Below are positions 47,863-61,400 of a stretch of 64,000 nt of DNA, in pieces. Position numbers and translations under genes: made by a program. Origin of the DNA: Reticulitermes speratus (taxonomy: Eukaryota; Arthropoda; Insecta; Blattodea; Rhinotermitidae). Where the stretch lies: positions 39,470,351-39,534,350 of the forward strand of contig JAJKFL010000004.1 in assembly GCA_021186555.1 (NCBI GenBank), written 5' to 3'. The notes under the pieces were generated by a model. That model was not told the DNA's origin and made no database searches. It was given only the letters and a program-made list of their open reading frames with translations. Every line of letters begins with the position of its first letter. Position 1 is the stretch's first letter.

Positions 47863-48410
47863 AGAGGTTACGGACCTGACGTAAGACAGACTACAGAATG
47901 AAGAGGCTACGGACCTGTCGTAAGACAGACTGCAAAACAAAGAGGCTACGGACCTGTCGTAAGACAGACTGCAGAATGAAGAGGCTACGGACCTGTCGTA
48001 AGACAGACTACAGACTGAGGAGGCTACGGACCTGTCGTAAGACAGACTGCAGAATGAAGAGGCTACAGACCTGTCGTAAGACAGACTGCAGAATGAAGAG
48101 GCTACGGACCTGTCGTAAGACAGACTACAGACTGAAGAGGCTACGGACCTGTCGTAAGACAGACTACAGACTGAAGAGGCTATGGACCTGTCGTAAGACA
48201 GACTGCAGAATGAAGAGGCTACGGACCTGTCGTAAGACAGACACAGACTGAAGAGGCTACGACCTGTCGTAAGACAGACTACAGACTGAAGAGGCTATGG
48301 ACCTGTCGTAAGACAGACTGCAGAATGAAGAGGCTACGGACCTGTCGTAAGACAGACTACAGACTGAAGAGGCTACAGACCTGTCATAAGACAGAATATA
48401 GAATGAATGA
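47835..48410 (+). repeat. 39-bp minisatellite derived from the LINE 3' end
   Basis: About 14 units based on GGCTACGGACCTGTCGTAAG and ACAGACTACAGA(A/C)TGAAGA run on directly from the LINE codons for RGYGPVVRQTTE plus stop. Because 39 bp is 13 codons, frames stay open through the array (RLRTCRKTD motif), but this is not a gene. Confidence 0.9.
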
Positions 48411-49234
48411 AAAGTGTTAAAAGCACTGGCCATTTGCATGATGCATTTTGTGGACACTAAAGACTCGCAATTTGTAAATTTTAATATAGCTTGTAGTAGT
48501 AGTAAGTAGTAGTAGTAGTATCGTCGTCGTTACTGTTTTTACATGTTATCAAGCAAAGTTCACAGATGAAATTTAAATGATTCATTAATTGTAGACTTTC
48601 TATCAAAATGTTACAATATTATTTTCCATTTGTATATATAAACAGCCTTAATAACATTGCATGGATGTGAAAGATGTAACAATATACTGAACTTTAGGGC
48701 TACACACAGACGCTGCTGGCATCGTTCCCACTTCGTAAATCCACACAGCTGCAAGTCGGTGTTATGACGGAAACTTAAACAAAGCCACGCTGACATATGC
48801 AGTTGAATCATGGACAGAGAAACTGGACAGGCCTACCTTCGATCAAGGAACTCTGTTCCACTGAAACCTTCGTCCTCAGATGTGTAATGAATAATGTTGT
48901 CAGACCATCAGCAGCTCACAACTGAGTATGGAGTACAGCACTCTTTTAACCCTTTCACCCCCACATTTTGCAACCACTGACATAACCCTTCAGTTCTGGT
49001 TCTTTTTCATCAGTGTTTTAGCATTTACTCTTTTCCTCGTAAATCTCTTGATTTTGTGTCAAGAAAGGTTTACTGTCCTGTCTTCTTGCATTAGTTGTAC
49101 AGAATAAAATTCCAGACATTAAAAAACACGTAACATGATACGTGCGCGTTAAACATAGTGGACACACCAAATAAACACGAGTGTAATTGGGGTTTGTCCT
49201 GAAAGGGTTAATCTCACTTATCTAACTCACTTCC
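48411..49234 (-). other. Probable 3' UTR and flank of the Kazal gene
   Basis: Non-coding sequence just past the Kazal stop codon. It contains a TAG/GTA microsatellite at about 48495-48520 and a possible ATTAAA signal on the minus strand near 48480. The transcript end cannot be fixed from sequence. Confidence 0.35.
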
Positions 49235-49466
49235 TTAATAGAGGTAATTTTTAGCTTCTGTGACAGGTTGGCCACACTGTCCGTGATGTTTCTTGGATAC
49301 AATCGACCGTGATCTGCAATTCTCCAGATCCAGGAAGCAGTCATTTGAGTATGTCTTGCCATCCGTTCCACAGATCGGATCATAGTAATTTTCACAGATC
49401 TTCTGGCAGCCACGGAACGTGAAACCAGTCAGGCAACGCTTCATCGGTACCACAAAGATGTGCTTC
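49235..49466 (-). CDS. Kazal gene terminal exon 9 (complete domain 9, stop)
   Basis: The acceptor is TTTCCAG at 49467-49473. The exon gives Cys6 of domain 8 (VVPMKRC) and then a full six-Cys Kazal domain: [35 protein letters not shown] tail [12 protein letters not shown] and TAA follow. [12 protein letters not shown] is the classical Kazal signature and the clearest in the window. P1 is Asn. No AATAAA is seen close downstream on this strand; an ATTAAA at about 48480 is a weak candidate poly(A) signal. Confidence 0.92.
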
Positions 49467-52400
49467 CTGGAAACAAATTCAGAATAATCTAAAAGGAAAC
49501 TTAATATTATTCATGCCGTACATTTTATCTCTATATTTATAGTCCGACAAATGTACAACTTAACAACGAAACATGTAGGACAATGAAATTACACAATTAA
49601 TGTGATTAAGTTGTACATTTGTCGGACTACAAATATATAAATCTAAAAGGAGTTACTGAAATTTGATTTCATCTGTACAAGCATAAGAGTTGGAATTCTG
49701 TCGTTATTCTCTCCAAATTTAGAAAGTCATCCTTTTATTTACACATACAAATGCCAGGTGGCAGTGACAGCTGAAAACAATCAGTCATTATGAAGCAACT
49801 ATTCTCAGTGGTTATAGAGGGGTCCAATAGGGTGTACGGTCAATCCTCGCTATCCGCGTTCGCGAATTCGCTCATTTGCGCGAAATAAAGTGTAACCCAT
49901 TTTTTGCCATTCACAGCCATGCGCAACAGGCAAAAAATTTTGAGACGCCTACCGCGCAGTGTCGCAGATGGGCTCCAGCAAGGAGAGGCTGCTTCCTTGT
50001 TCTCGCAGCTCTAGTTTTTTATTATTTTTGTATTTAATAATGGCATCCAAGCGTAGTGCAAGTGCAAGTGAAAAATTTCCATATTCGCGTTTTCCATATT
50101 CACGGGGTTTTCTGCAAACCTAACCCCCGCGAATAGCGAGGGTTGACTGTATTATCATTAGGAAGCAGTGAGTGATGAAAATACATTTCCATAGTTGATA
50201 GCATGCACAAGCAGAATAACAGTAACTTATTATATTCTGTGGAAATCAGAGCTGAAGATTCAATTTTTAATTTTGAGTGATTTATGGAGAATGGAGGTTG
50301 ATACAATGTTATTAAGAGATACAGTTGTACAGTATCTTGAAATGTGACATTTCCTTCCCAATTTATCATATTGTCATATGTCAATAAATATGTCTGTTTA
50401 ATTATTAGGACACCAGTGAAGATAGCAAGAAATATGCAAAGACATTTAGAGCGAGCTACTGTACGTTGCGAGATTTTATGTTCTCACAGTGCTGTTCAAG
50501 ATTCAAGTCTTCCAAGATGTGACACTGTGTCACTACATGAGTAGTTGCTGTCATTTCAAAATTGTACTGCCTTCATGTTCAGGATCATCTCTTCTCGGCC
50601 TGCTCGACCTAAAGATGACGGCATTACAGTGCTTTAAAATACAGACAGCTGCTTGCCAAAACAGCATAACATCACATCCCAAAAAACTTGAATATTTGAT
50701 AAGTAAGTTACGACTCAGCGACTAACCCACAGTTATCTCTCCTCATTTCACATTCATTTCGATAGAACTTATTGTCGGAGCCGCAAACAAACTGGCGCTC
50801 GGTGCCACAACACTTCATTGCACTGCGCAGTTGTGCGACAGTGTTGCGGAGGAACGGCCACGACTTTTTGGCCGCACGTTTCCTTTCTCATCTCGCACGG
50901 TGACCTGCAATAAAAGATATGCAAACTGAGACGTAACCTGACCCATATTATACTGTCATCCTTCAGCATTTAACCATGAATATCAACGGTACGATACCCA
51001 GATGTTCATCGCCATCAACACTACCACCTCCCTCCCCCTCAAACACACACACACACATGTGCGCACACATACAAATACATAATATAACTTTACCTTCATT
51101 ACATTTTACTTTACAATTATTTAATTTATTCCCTTTATATCAGTATCAAATCCACTAAGAATTGTTTTACCGGTAGGAATTCCCGTCCGAACCACATACT
51201 GGTGCGTCTTCATCTTCAGGACAGCTGTCTGGACAGAATTCATTTCCATCCAGTGCAGTGCAGTTACCTACATGTGCCAGCTGAATTCCTTTCCTGCAAT
51301 CACAAATTATATCCTTAACGTTGCATCATATTTAGGAGAAGAGAATAAGAGAACAAAGAGAGGAACAGTCTGAAGGAGTGTGAAGAAGACATAAATATCC
51401 AAATCAAGAAGAATGAGGTGGGCGGGGCATGTAGCACGTATGGGGAGGGGAGAGGTGCATACAGGATTTTGGTGGGGAGACCTGAGGGAAGGAGACCACT
51501 TGGAAGACCCAGGCATAGATGGGAGAATGGCTCAGTATAAGGACAGGTGACGGGCTGTTGTGAATGCGGTAATGAATTTTGGGTTCCATAAAACGCTGGG
51601 AATTTCTTGACTAGCTGACGACCTGTGAGCTTCTCAAGAAGGACTCTGCTATATGGAGTTAGTTAGTTATTATACAGTACCATTTTTATAAGCCGAAATT
51701 CATGAAACCATGGTCACTGACCACTTTCTTGCTTAGGCTAGCGTTTTAAAGAAAATAAGTATCGTCACAGCCTCAACAATTGCACGCTGTAAATACACTC
51801 ATTAAACTCATTCTGTGCAAATGCAGACATTACAAAGCACACTACGCACATTACAAAGCACACTACGCACTTTACAAAAGCACATTACAAAGCACACTAC
51901 TCACAAGCAGGTAGCAATCTGCAGCTGACACTTGTTGAAGTAAGTGTGAGCGTCTGTGCCACACACTGGGTCCACTTCTTTTGTACATTTCTGTAGTTTG
52001 TTGCACTTGTTCAGTTTGGCACGACACTTTTCGAAATCAACATGCTGCACTCTGCGCTTTGAAGACTGTGCTCTGTAAACATAATTAACAGAACGGTCAC
52101 ATGAAGACGAGAAACGGTATCAGTCAAGTACGTATCACAGTAAAAATAGCAGACTACAGAACTTTCATGGCTAGAGACATTCCACTGTGTAGACTGTGTA
52201 ACAGGTGGATAAAATGGCATATTGGTCTAACATATCTCCTTTTAATGATGTAAAATAAATAACATGACTACACGTTTCGGCTTCAATTACAAGCAATCAC
52301 CATGCCAATTAAAATATATACATATATATTGAGGAAACAGTCACAACAATGTATTGTATCAACGAAGGGTTTGAGAACCCAAAATCCTTTAAAATATGGG

Positions 52401-55400
52401 CCACCAACCCGCAGTCCGCCAGCTTGTATTATGCAGCTGCAGCCACATTTGTAAATTACACATTGATCCCTCATTCATTCAGTCACTTATTCACTCATTC
52501 TGCAGTCTGTGTTATGACACTTTCTCCTATACCACACATGTGACGCAACCATCAATTTGTGACTGCTGCTTGTAGCACGTCATTTACATGTTAGTGTCGT
52601 TAGTGCCACTACTACGTACCCACAATTGAGCATCCTCAACTCGCACTCATTCCGATATACATTGCCATCAGAACCACACGTCAGGTTCTCGTCTTCACCC
52701 TCGCAGTTCAGAGGGCAGCCATTTCCATTTGCATTCCGTTCGTGAGAGACGCAGAAAGACATCGGGACCTCAAACACGTGTTTCCTGTGGAAAAGACACA
52801 GAACAGTTAGTCACCACACAGGCGACAGATTGTGTTGAATGGGTCTTTGTACTATTTGTCTGCTGCCAGTGTATACTAGGTCATGGGCTGGACGTCGTAG
52901 GAATCGTGGTTCGATTCCCCGGAGGTCCAAGACGTTTATCTACCCTTCAAAACATCCAGACCCACTAAGGGGGTTCACCCAGCCTCCAGATCAATGAGTT
53001 CACGGAGCTTGTATGCTCCGGACAGCGCTTAGTGTCAAAAGGTCAGATCTGTAATGGCTGAATAATGAGAGTTCAATTTTCACGATGCTTGATGTTCATA
53101 AGCAAGGCCTTCATATTTACTAATATTTAAAACTGCTTTTTAAACGAAGCAGTTAATAACAATATAATTTAATGTGCTGACGTGTGTAATATTGAGATGC
53201 ATACCGGGTTGTGTTATGGAAACATCAAGAAAAGAGAACACTTGGATGATTCAGGCGTAGATGGAAGAATAATGTTAAAATGTATCTCAAGGAAATAGGT
53301 TTCGAGACTGTGGGGTGGATTAATTTGTCTCAGGGTAGGGATAAGTGGCGGGCTGTTGTGAACACTGTAATGAACCTGAGGAGTATTGGTTTCCCAAGAA
53401 GGACTCCGTTTCGTGGAGTTAGTTAGTTAGTTACATAACATTCTGTGACTGACCCACAGTTCTTGGACTTCATTCGGCACGCATTGCTGTATATCTTTCC
53501 ATCAGATCCACAAGTCGGTTTTGCCACTCGCCAACAAGACTCGCGGCAGTGTCGAGTTGTCTGACAGTACTTCTTCGATGTTCGGACCACACCTTGCCTG
53601 CAGAACCAAATTTTGTCGTTTCAGTGTCAGACATCATTTATAGGAATCAAGGTATTAATAGGGAACAATAGTTGTCTTGGTAATCAGAACGCAGTTTTTT
53701 GTTAGATAAGCCCACCTATCCAAAAGTCTTAATGGGATCTAATCCTGGCACCATTACTCGCTTTCAGTTAGCCAAAGGTAAAGGTAAAGGTAAAGCAATA
53801 CCATTACAGGCCTGGACAGGCCTTTAGGGTTCCAGGAGGTTGAGGCTCCCAGATTTATAGACAGTCGGCACATGAAGGTGGTAAGGTTGTCAGCCCTACG
53901 CACCGGCCGCCTTTATCCCCCAGGAAATATTCCTGGTACTCATTTATGTTCGAGGCTGAGTCGACCCCAGGGCCGTAGTGCAACCGAAAGGATTATGTCA
54001 ATGAAAAATTCCAATGACACCATCGGGAATCGAACCTGCGACCTTCCGGCTTGTAGAGCAGTGCCTCAACCAACTGCACAAGCAAGTATGAATCCCACAC
54101 CTCTCTAACATGATTGGAACATTCGTATTGCTCTCAGTAAGGGCCAAATTTGACAAAGAGAAAGGTCTACGAAGAATAAATACGTGGGTGAGCCAGAAAG
54201 TATCCGGAATGTACTGTTTTATAAGAACAAATGTTATTAGAGGTCTTATAGCAGCATCATTTGTCCGTATAAACACCCTTATTTTCAACGCACTTAGTCA
54301 ACCGGGCCACAAGTATCTGTATGCACAAGCAGCACAGCAAACACAACAAAATTCTAAAAACATCTTTCCAAATACTTTCTTACTCATCCGCGTACAATTT
54401 AGAGGCCTATGAATATAGGAGTAGAAAAAAAAAGTATTAAAGATGACCTCAACATAAATCAGTGACAGGCACATGTTAGTTCTACTGGATTCTCTATATA
54501 ATTTCTATAACACCTCAAAGCCCAGTGGTTACTATACGTACCACCAGGTTTAACATTCACAAATTCTACGTTCTGCCCACACAGTGTATTTATGTGTTTT
54601 GTGTGGATCTCAGAACAAACAGCGATTATTTCACTGTACAGCATTGACTGACTGGTTTGTATAACTGAGACGGAGTGTGTTTACTGCGCGGTACAGACTG
54701 TATTTATGTGTTTTGTGTGGATCTCAGAACAAACAGCGATTATTTCACTGTACAGCATTAACTGACTGGTTTGTATAACTGAGACGGAGTGTGTTTACTG
54801 CGCGGTACGGACTGTATTTGTGTTTTGTGTGGATCTCAGAACAAACAGCGATTATTTCACTGTACAGCATTAACTGACTGGTTTGTATAACTGAGACGGA
54901 GTGTGTTTACTGCGCGGTACGGACTGTATTTATGTGTTTTGTGTGGATCTCAGAACAAACAGCGATTATTTCACTGTACAACATTAAGTGGCTGGTTTGT
55001 ATAACTGAGACGGAGTGTGTTTACTGCGCAGTACGGACTGTATTTATGTGTTTTGTGTGGATCTCAGAACAAACAGCGATTATTTCACTGTACAGCATTA
55101 ACTGACTGGTTTGTATAACTGAGACGGAGTGTGTTTACTGCGCGGTACGGACTGTATTTATGTGTTTTGTGTGGATCTCAGAACAAACAGCCATTATTTC
55201 ACTGTACAGCATTAACTGGCTGGTTTGTATAACTGAGACGGAGTGTGTTTACTGCGCGGTACGGACTGCATTTATGTGTTTTGTGTGGATCTCAGAACAA
55301 ACAGCGATTATTTCACTGTACAACATTAACTGACTGGTTTGTATAACTGAGACGGAGTGTGTTTACTGCGCGGTACGGACTGTATTTATGTGTTTTGTGT

Positions 55401-58400
55401 GGATCTCAGAACAAACAGCGATTATTTCACTGTACACCATTAACTGACTGGTTTGTATAACTGAGACGGAGTGTGTTTACTGCGCGGTACGGACTGTATT
55501 TGTGTTTTGTGTGGATCTCAGAACAAACAGCGATTATTTCACTGTACAGCATTAACTGACTGGTTTGTATAACTGAGACGGAGTGTGTTTACTGCGCGGT
55601 ACGGACTGTATTTATGTGTTTTGTGTGGATCTCAGAACAAACAGCGATTATTTCACTGTACAACATTAACTGGCTGGTTTGTATAACTGAGACGGAGTGT
55701 GTTTACTGCGCGGTACGGACTGTATTTATGTGTTTTGTGTGGATCTCAGAACAAACAGCGATTATTTCACTGTACAGCATTAACTGACTGGTTTGTATAA
55801 CTGAGATGGAGTGTGCTTACTGCGCGGTACGGACTGCATTTATGTGTTTTGTGTGGATCTCAGAACAAACAGCCATTATTTCACTGTACAGCATTAACTG
55901 GCTGGTTTGTATAACTGAGACGGAGTGTGTTTACTGCGCGGTACGGACTGTATTTATGTGTTTTGTGTGGATCTCAGAACAAACAGCGATTATTTCACTG
56001 TACAGCATTAACTGATTTGTTTGTATAACTGAGACGGAGTGTGTTTACTGCGCAGTACAAGCTGGGTCTGTATATATAATTGAGGCTAAACTGTCTTTAA
56101 ACGGATAATTGCTGCAATATATACAAGACTGGCATTGTGTTTATAAACTTATTAACCTCTACATTCAGCACACAATTAAGTACCCCACATCTTGCAAATT
56201 TATTAATATGAATTTTACACTTTATTGGATATTACAGTAAGTCCTTCTTTAACCTGGGGTACACGTTGGCGCAGTTGGCTGAGGCAATGAGCTACAAGCT
56301 GGAAGGCCGCGGGTTCGATTCCCGATGGGGTCATTGACTTAACCTTAACCACTATGGGCTTGGGGTCCACTCAGCCTCTAATGTAAATGGGTACCAGATG
56401 TATTTCCTGGGCGGGTAAAGGCGGCCGGTGCGTAGAGCTGACAACCTTGCCACTTTCATGTACCGATTGTCTAGAATTCTGGAAGCCTCAACCCTAAGTG
56501 CCTGTCCGGGCTTGTACAGAGATTGCTTTACCTTTAACTGTACCTTCTTTAACTTCCTCACATTCCTCGAGGTCGCAACAAATAGTGGAAAACGAAGAAC
56601 TGAACATTTTGTCATATAATAATTAACTGAAATACCCCGGAGTCTGGCCATTGCAGATTCCGCGAGCTGCCAGCGAGTAGAGTGTCACTGCAAGACCGCG
56701 CAACATTCATCGAAATTTCGCTCACTACAATTCATTCTCTTTAAAGCACAACTCGTTTCGCGGCAACACTGGGATAGGGCTGCCCTACATTTCAAAGATC
56801 TTGTCGTTATTTTCTTTGCTGCAGCGCAGTTTTGACATCCTGAAATGATTACTACGTTTGTTAAGCGCCTGTGAATATTTGTGATTGATTCGCTCGATTT
56901 GTTTTCTGCCAAAAGAAACTTAATTACTGCTCTCTGTTTACAACGCAAGTCGCTCACAGACTCCATTTTGAAAGTTCACTACTGCGCTACCATCTAGCGG
57001 GAAACTTCGCACCTATGTGTATAAACGCGGGACACTTCAAGTTATTCTTTGAAGGTATTCATTAGTGTTATCATCCACTCTCTTTAACAACAATTTTAAA
57101 CACCAATTTCTATTTTATACATGCTACATAACACAAATGCCTGTTCTATGTCGTGGATGTTATGCACAACAACCAGATGGTTGGAGAAAAAATCATAACG
57201 GCTTATGTAGGGGAGATTCACGAACTCAAGAACAAATGTACTAACAGAGATATCAGTTAAGTGAAAATTCCGTCAAACACGACTACAAGCTTACAGCAAA
57301 AAATGCCCTGTTTAAACACGCCACGTGCTTCGATCCAAAATTGCCATAATCTGGCGTTATACAAATATAAAATATATAAAGAGAAGACAAAAAGGTTTTT
57401 GCCCTTGCGGACCGAAACGTGTAGCGTGTTGTAAACAAAACACAGTTTTACAATAAATTTGTATTTGTGTCTGACGGTGTTTTCGTCCAACTGACATCTA
57501 TAAAACACAACGTATTGTCATTCGTACAGAAGTAATAAAAAAGACAATGCTTTGTACACATTTACTAAATTTTAACACTTAAACTTTTTGCTATGCAGGT
57601 GAATTAGCAGGTAGAACACAAAACACTCAGAGCCCAGTAACCTGCGTTGGTGGGCCGAGCAATGACGTCACTCACCCACACGTCAGCAGTTTCATCTGAC
57701 ATGTGTTCTTGTAGACATTGCCATCAGAGCCACAGATAGGTCCATCCACGGGGGCCTGGTCACATGACACAGGGCAATTCTCTCGGTGTGCTGATATGTT
57801 GTTACAGGACCCTAGATGGGACAGCTGAATTCCGACTCTGACAACAAAGATTACACAATCCCAACTTTATAAAGAATTCACCGTTCACTTTCATGTAATT
57901 CCACAATCACCTGCACCAATCACCTGTTCAGGCAGGTATTAACGTACCTGCAAATCTCAACCTGCACCAATCACCTGTTCAGGCAGGTATTAACGTACCT
58001 GCAAATCTCAACCTGCACCAACCACCTGTTCAGTCAGGTATTAACGTACCTGCAAATCCCAACCTGCACCAATCACCTGTTCAGGCAGGTATTAACGTAC
58101 CTGCAAATCTCAACCTGCACCAATCACCTGTTCAGGCAGGTATTAACGTACCTGCAAATCTCAACCTGCACCAATCACCTGTTCAGGCAGGTATTAACGT
58201 ACCTGCAAATCTCAACCTGCACCAATCACCTGTTCAGGCAGGTATTAACGTACCTGCAAATCTCAACCTGCACCAACCACCTGTTCAGGCAGGTATTAAC
58301 GTACCTGCAAATCTCAACCTGCACCAATCACCTGTTCAGGCAGGTATTAACGTACCTGCAAATCCCAACCTGCACCAATCACCTGTTCAGGCAGGTATTA

Positions 58401-61400
58401 ACGTACCTGCAAATCTCAACCTGCACCAATCACCTGTTCAGGCAGGTATTAACGTACCTGCAAATCTCAACCTGCACCAATAACCTGTTCAGGCAGGTAT
58501 TAACGTACCTGCAAATCTCAACCTGCACCAATCACCTGTTCAGTCAGGCATTAACGTACCTGCAAATCTCAACCTGCACCAATCACCTGTTCAGGCAGGT
58601 ATTAACGTACCTGCAAATCCCAACCTGCACCAATCACCTGTTCAGTCAGGCATTAACGTACCTGCAAATCTCAACCTGCACCAATCACCTGTTCAGTCAG
58701 GCATTAACGTACCTGCAAATCTCAACCTGCACCAATCACCTGTTCAGGCAGGTATTAACGTACCTGCAAATCTCAACCTGCACCAATCACCTGTTCAGGC
58801 AGGTATTAACGTACCTGCAAATCCTAACCTGCACCAATCACCTGTTCAGTCAGGCATTAACGTACCTGCAAATCTCAACCTGCAGCATGCACCTGTTCAG
58901 GTACGTCCTGCCGTCCGTGCCACACACAGGATCCCTGTCCTTCCCACAGCGATGTTCACAACGTGACCCAGACGATCTCAAGCACAGTGCAGGATCTGAC
59001 GACAGTCGCACTCCTGCAAACAGTGAAGCAGCAACAGCAGATGTAACTACAGAGTAAATAGAAAGAGAAACATATGCAGTAGCCTAGTCAAATGGTGCAG
59101 CGTTCTCTGTCAAAAGTTGCAAAAATGGATATATATATATATATATATATATATATCCATTTTTGCAACTTTTAAACTTCATAATACAGGGCATATACAA
59201 AAGAATGGTGCGGTTTTAATAGTGTTCACTATTAAAACCGCACCATTCTTTTGTGTATGCCCTGTATAAAAGTGATGTGGTTTACCGCGTTGCGTTTCAT
59301 ATGCAAAGTTACTAATAAACAACCTTTAAACACAACTATATATCATTACACAATTACAGCTACATGTTTCGGCTCAGGTGAAGCCTGATTGTGTACAGTC
59401 TGAAGACGACTTGAACTGATCTGAAACATGTCGCAGTGATTGTTTTGCGACTATAAAGAAACGTCTACATACAGTATTAGTAACTTTTCAGAGTATAAGG
59501 CTGTTCGTACGTCGCTTAGCATGTAAGAATTCCTGAACCGATTGACGGATTCTCACGAAATTTGATACCGGAGATTTTCTCAAACGTTTAGTTCAAATCT
59601 GACATAAATAACTGACACTTCGCGTGAGGTCCTAAATGTTTACAGGCCTAAACCTCAAACGTAACTCAATAAATATGTTATACTAACAAGTACAAACACG
59701 GCCACAATGTGTCACAAGAAAGATAAATAGTTGTTTTTAAATCTGAACCGTGGATACGTAACGTAACGTAACGTAACTTTTTTTTTTTTTTTTTTTTTTT
59801 GTATGGCTCGACAGCCCTATATAGGCCTGGGCCTCCTCGTTTCGTCGAGGTTTCATGATCACACACATTTGAGACACACCACAGTCGGTAGGACTCCTCT
59901 GGACGAGGGACCAGCTCGTCGCAGAGACCTCTACCTGACAACACACAACACTCACAACAGACAGACATCCATGCCCCCGACGGGATTCGAACCCACGATC
60001 CTAGTAAGCGAGCGGCCGCAGACCGACGCCTTAGACCGCACGGCCACTGCGATCGGCAACGTCACACATTACAAAACAAAATAAGATATATGAAAGACTC
60101 ATATCAGTTTTCCTTATCCAAACATTTCTGTGCAAGACATTGGTGCTCCTCTTCTGTATTGGTGCGTGAGGAACCAGCCTCCTAACGCACCAACACCCTT
60201 CTAGGAAACATAACATTACATAAATTTGTACTCTATGATCCATTTAAAATAACATAGTAAGCAAACATGTTACTCCGGTAAGGCCATACTTAAGGTAATG
60301 TAGTGTAAAGAATGACACGCACAAACGGCAGGATTCCTCTAACAGTGAGGTCAAGGTCAGCAGTTCAATTCCCCTGATGACCTCCTAAAGAAATATTTAA
60401 AACAATCCGACTTAGCCTGTGTCATTATCACCAGTCGTGATGATAATAGCTGAACGAATTACGTGTGTCTTGATGATAAATTTCATAACATATTTCATTC
60501 TTCCCCTTACAACAGACTAATTGTCAAGATTACTGACTTACAGAATGTAATGCCGTATAGTCTGGTAGGCAGACACTAGTGTTAAGCAGGAGTTCGCTGT
60601 CTCTGACTTCAAGACTGAACAGTTATGGAGGAAGTCCCTACGAAACGTCTGTACCTATGTGTAAGACCGGGGCCATTTCTGTCCCAGAAATTCGGTTCAC
60701 CCCTGCCAATTATTATTGCACCAATGCAACTTACTTCTCTTGCATTAGGGGTTGACACAGTCGAACCATTCAAGGCTGCAGTGTTAAGGAAACAAGGCAC
60801 TGCAAAACTGCGAGGTCATTAAATCAAAGGCGATGTCGTTACAACATTAAACGTAGCTCACATATTCCACGTATCATAATTTTTCAAACATAATCTCGGA
60901 ATACACTGACGCATTTTTTCAATCTTGGCAAGAAGATAAAAATTCAGTAGCGGTAGAAATCGGGCTCTTGAATTGGCACCTGTTCACGAATAGCCATTTC
61001 TACTTACTCGTCACTGTGCATGCCGCAACCTAATTAAGTGTTGCTTTACGGGCGCAAACAAAAGGCTAGATGTATGAAGTGAGAGAATAAAATGCAAAAT
61101 TAATGCAGAACTTACAAGCGAGGTAACCTTTCTTTTTGAACATCTTTATCACGGTGGATATAATGCTAACCATTATTGAACATCTCTCTTACAGGGGATT
61201 TAATTCAAACCATTATTGAACATCTCTCTGCCAATGGATTTAATGCTAACCATTATTGAACATCTTTCTTCCAATGGATTTAATGCTAACAATTATTGAA
61301 CATCTCTCTTCCAATGGATTTAAAGCAAACCATTATTGAACATCTCTCTGCCAATGGATTTAATGCTAACCATTATTGAACATCTTTCTTCCAATGGATT

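Noticed and set aside
47898-48251. Basic repeat protein (RLRTCRKTD motif)
   Set aside because: It reads a shifted frame of the LINE-derived 39-bp minisatellite.
53100-53210. Additional Kazal exons in the large introns and upstream of 62079
   Set aside because: I looked on the minus strand for CGSDG/CGTDG-type motifs with splice ends in all introns and in 62080-64000 and found none beyond the nine listed.
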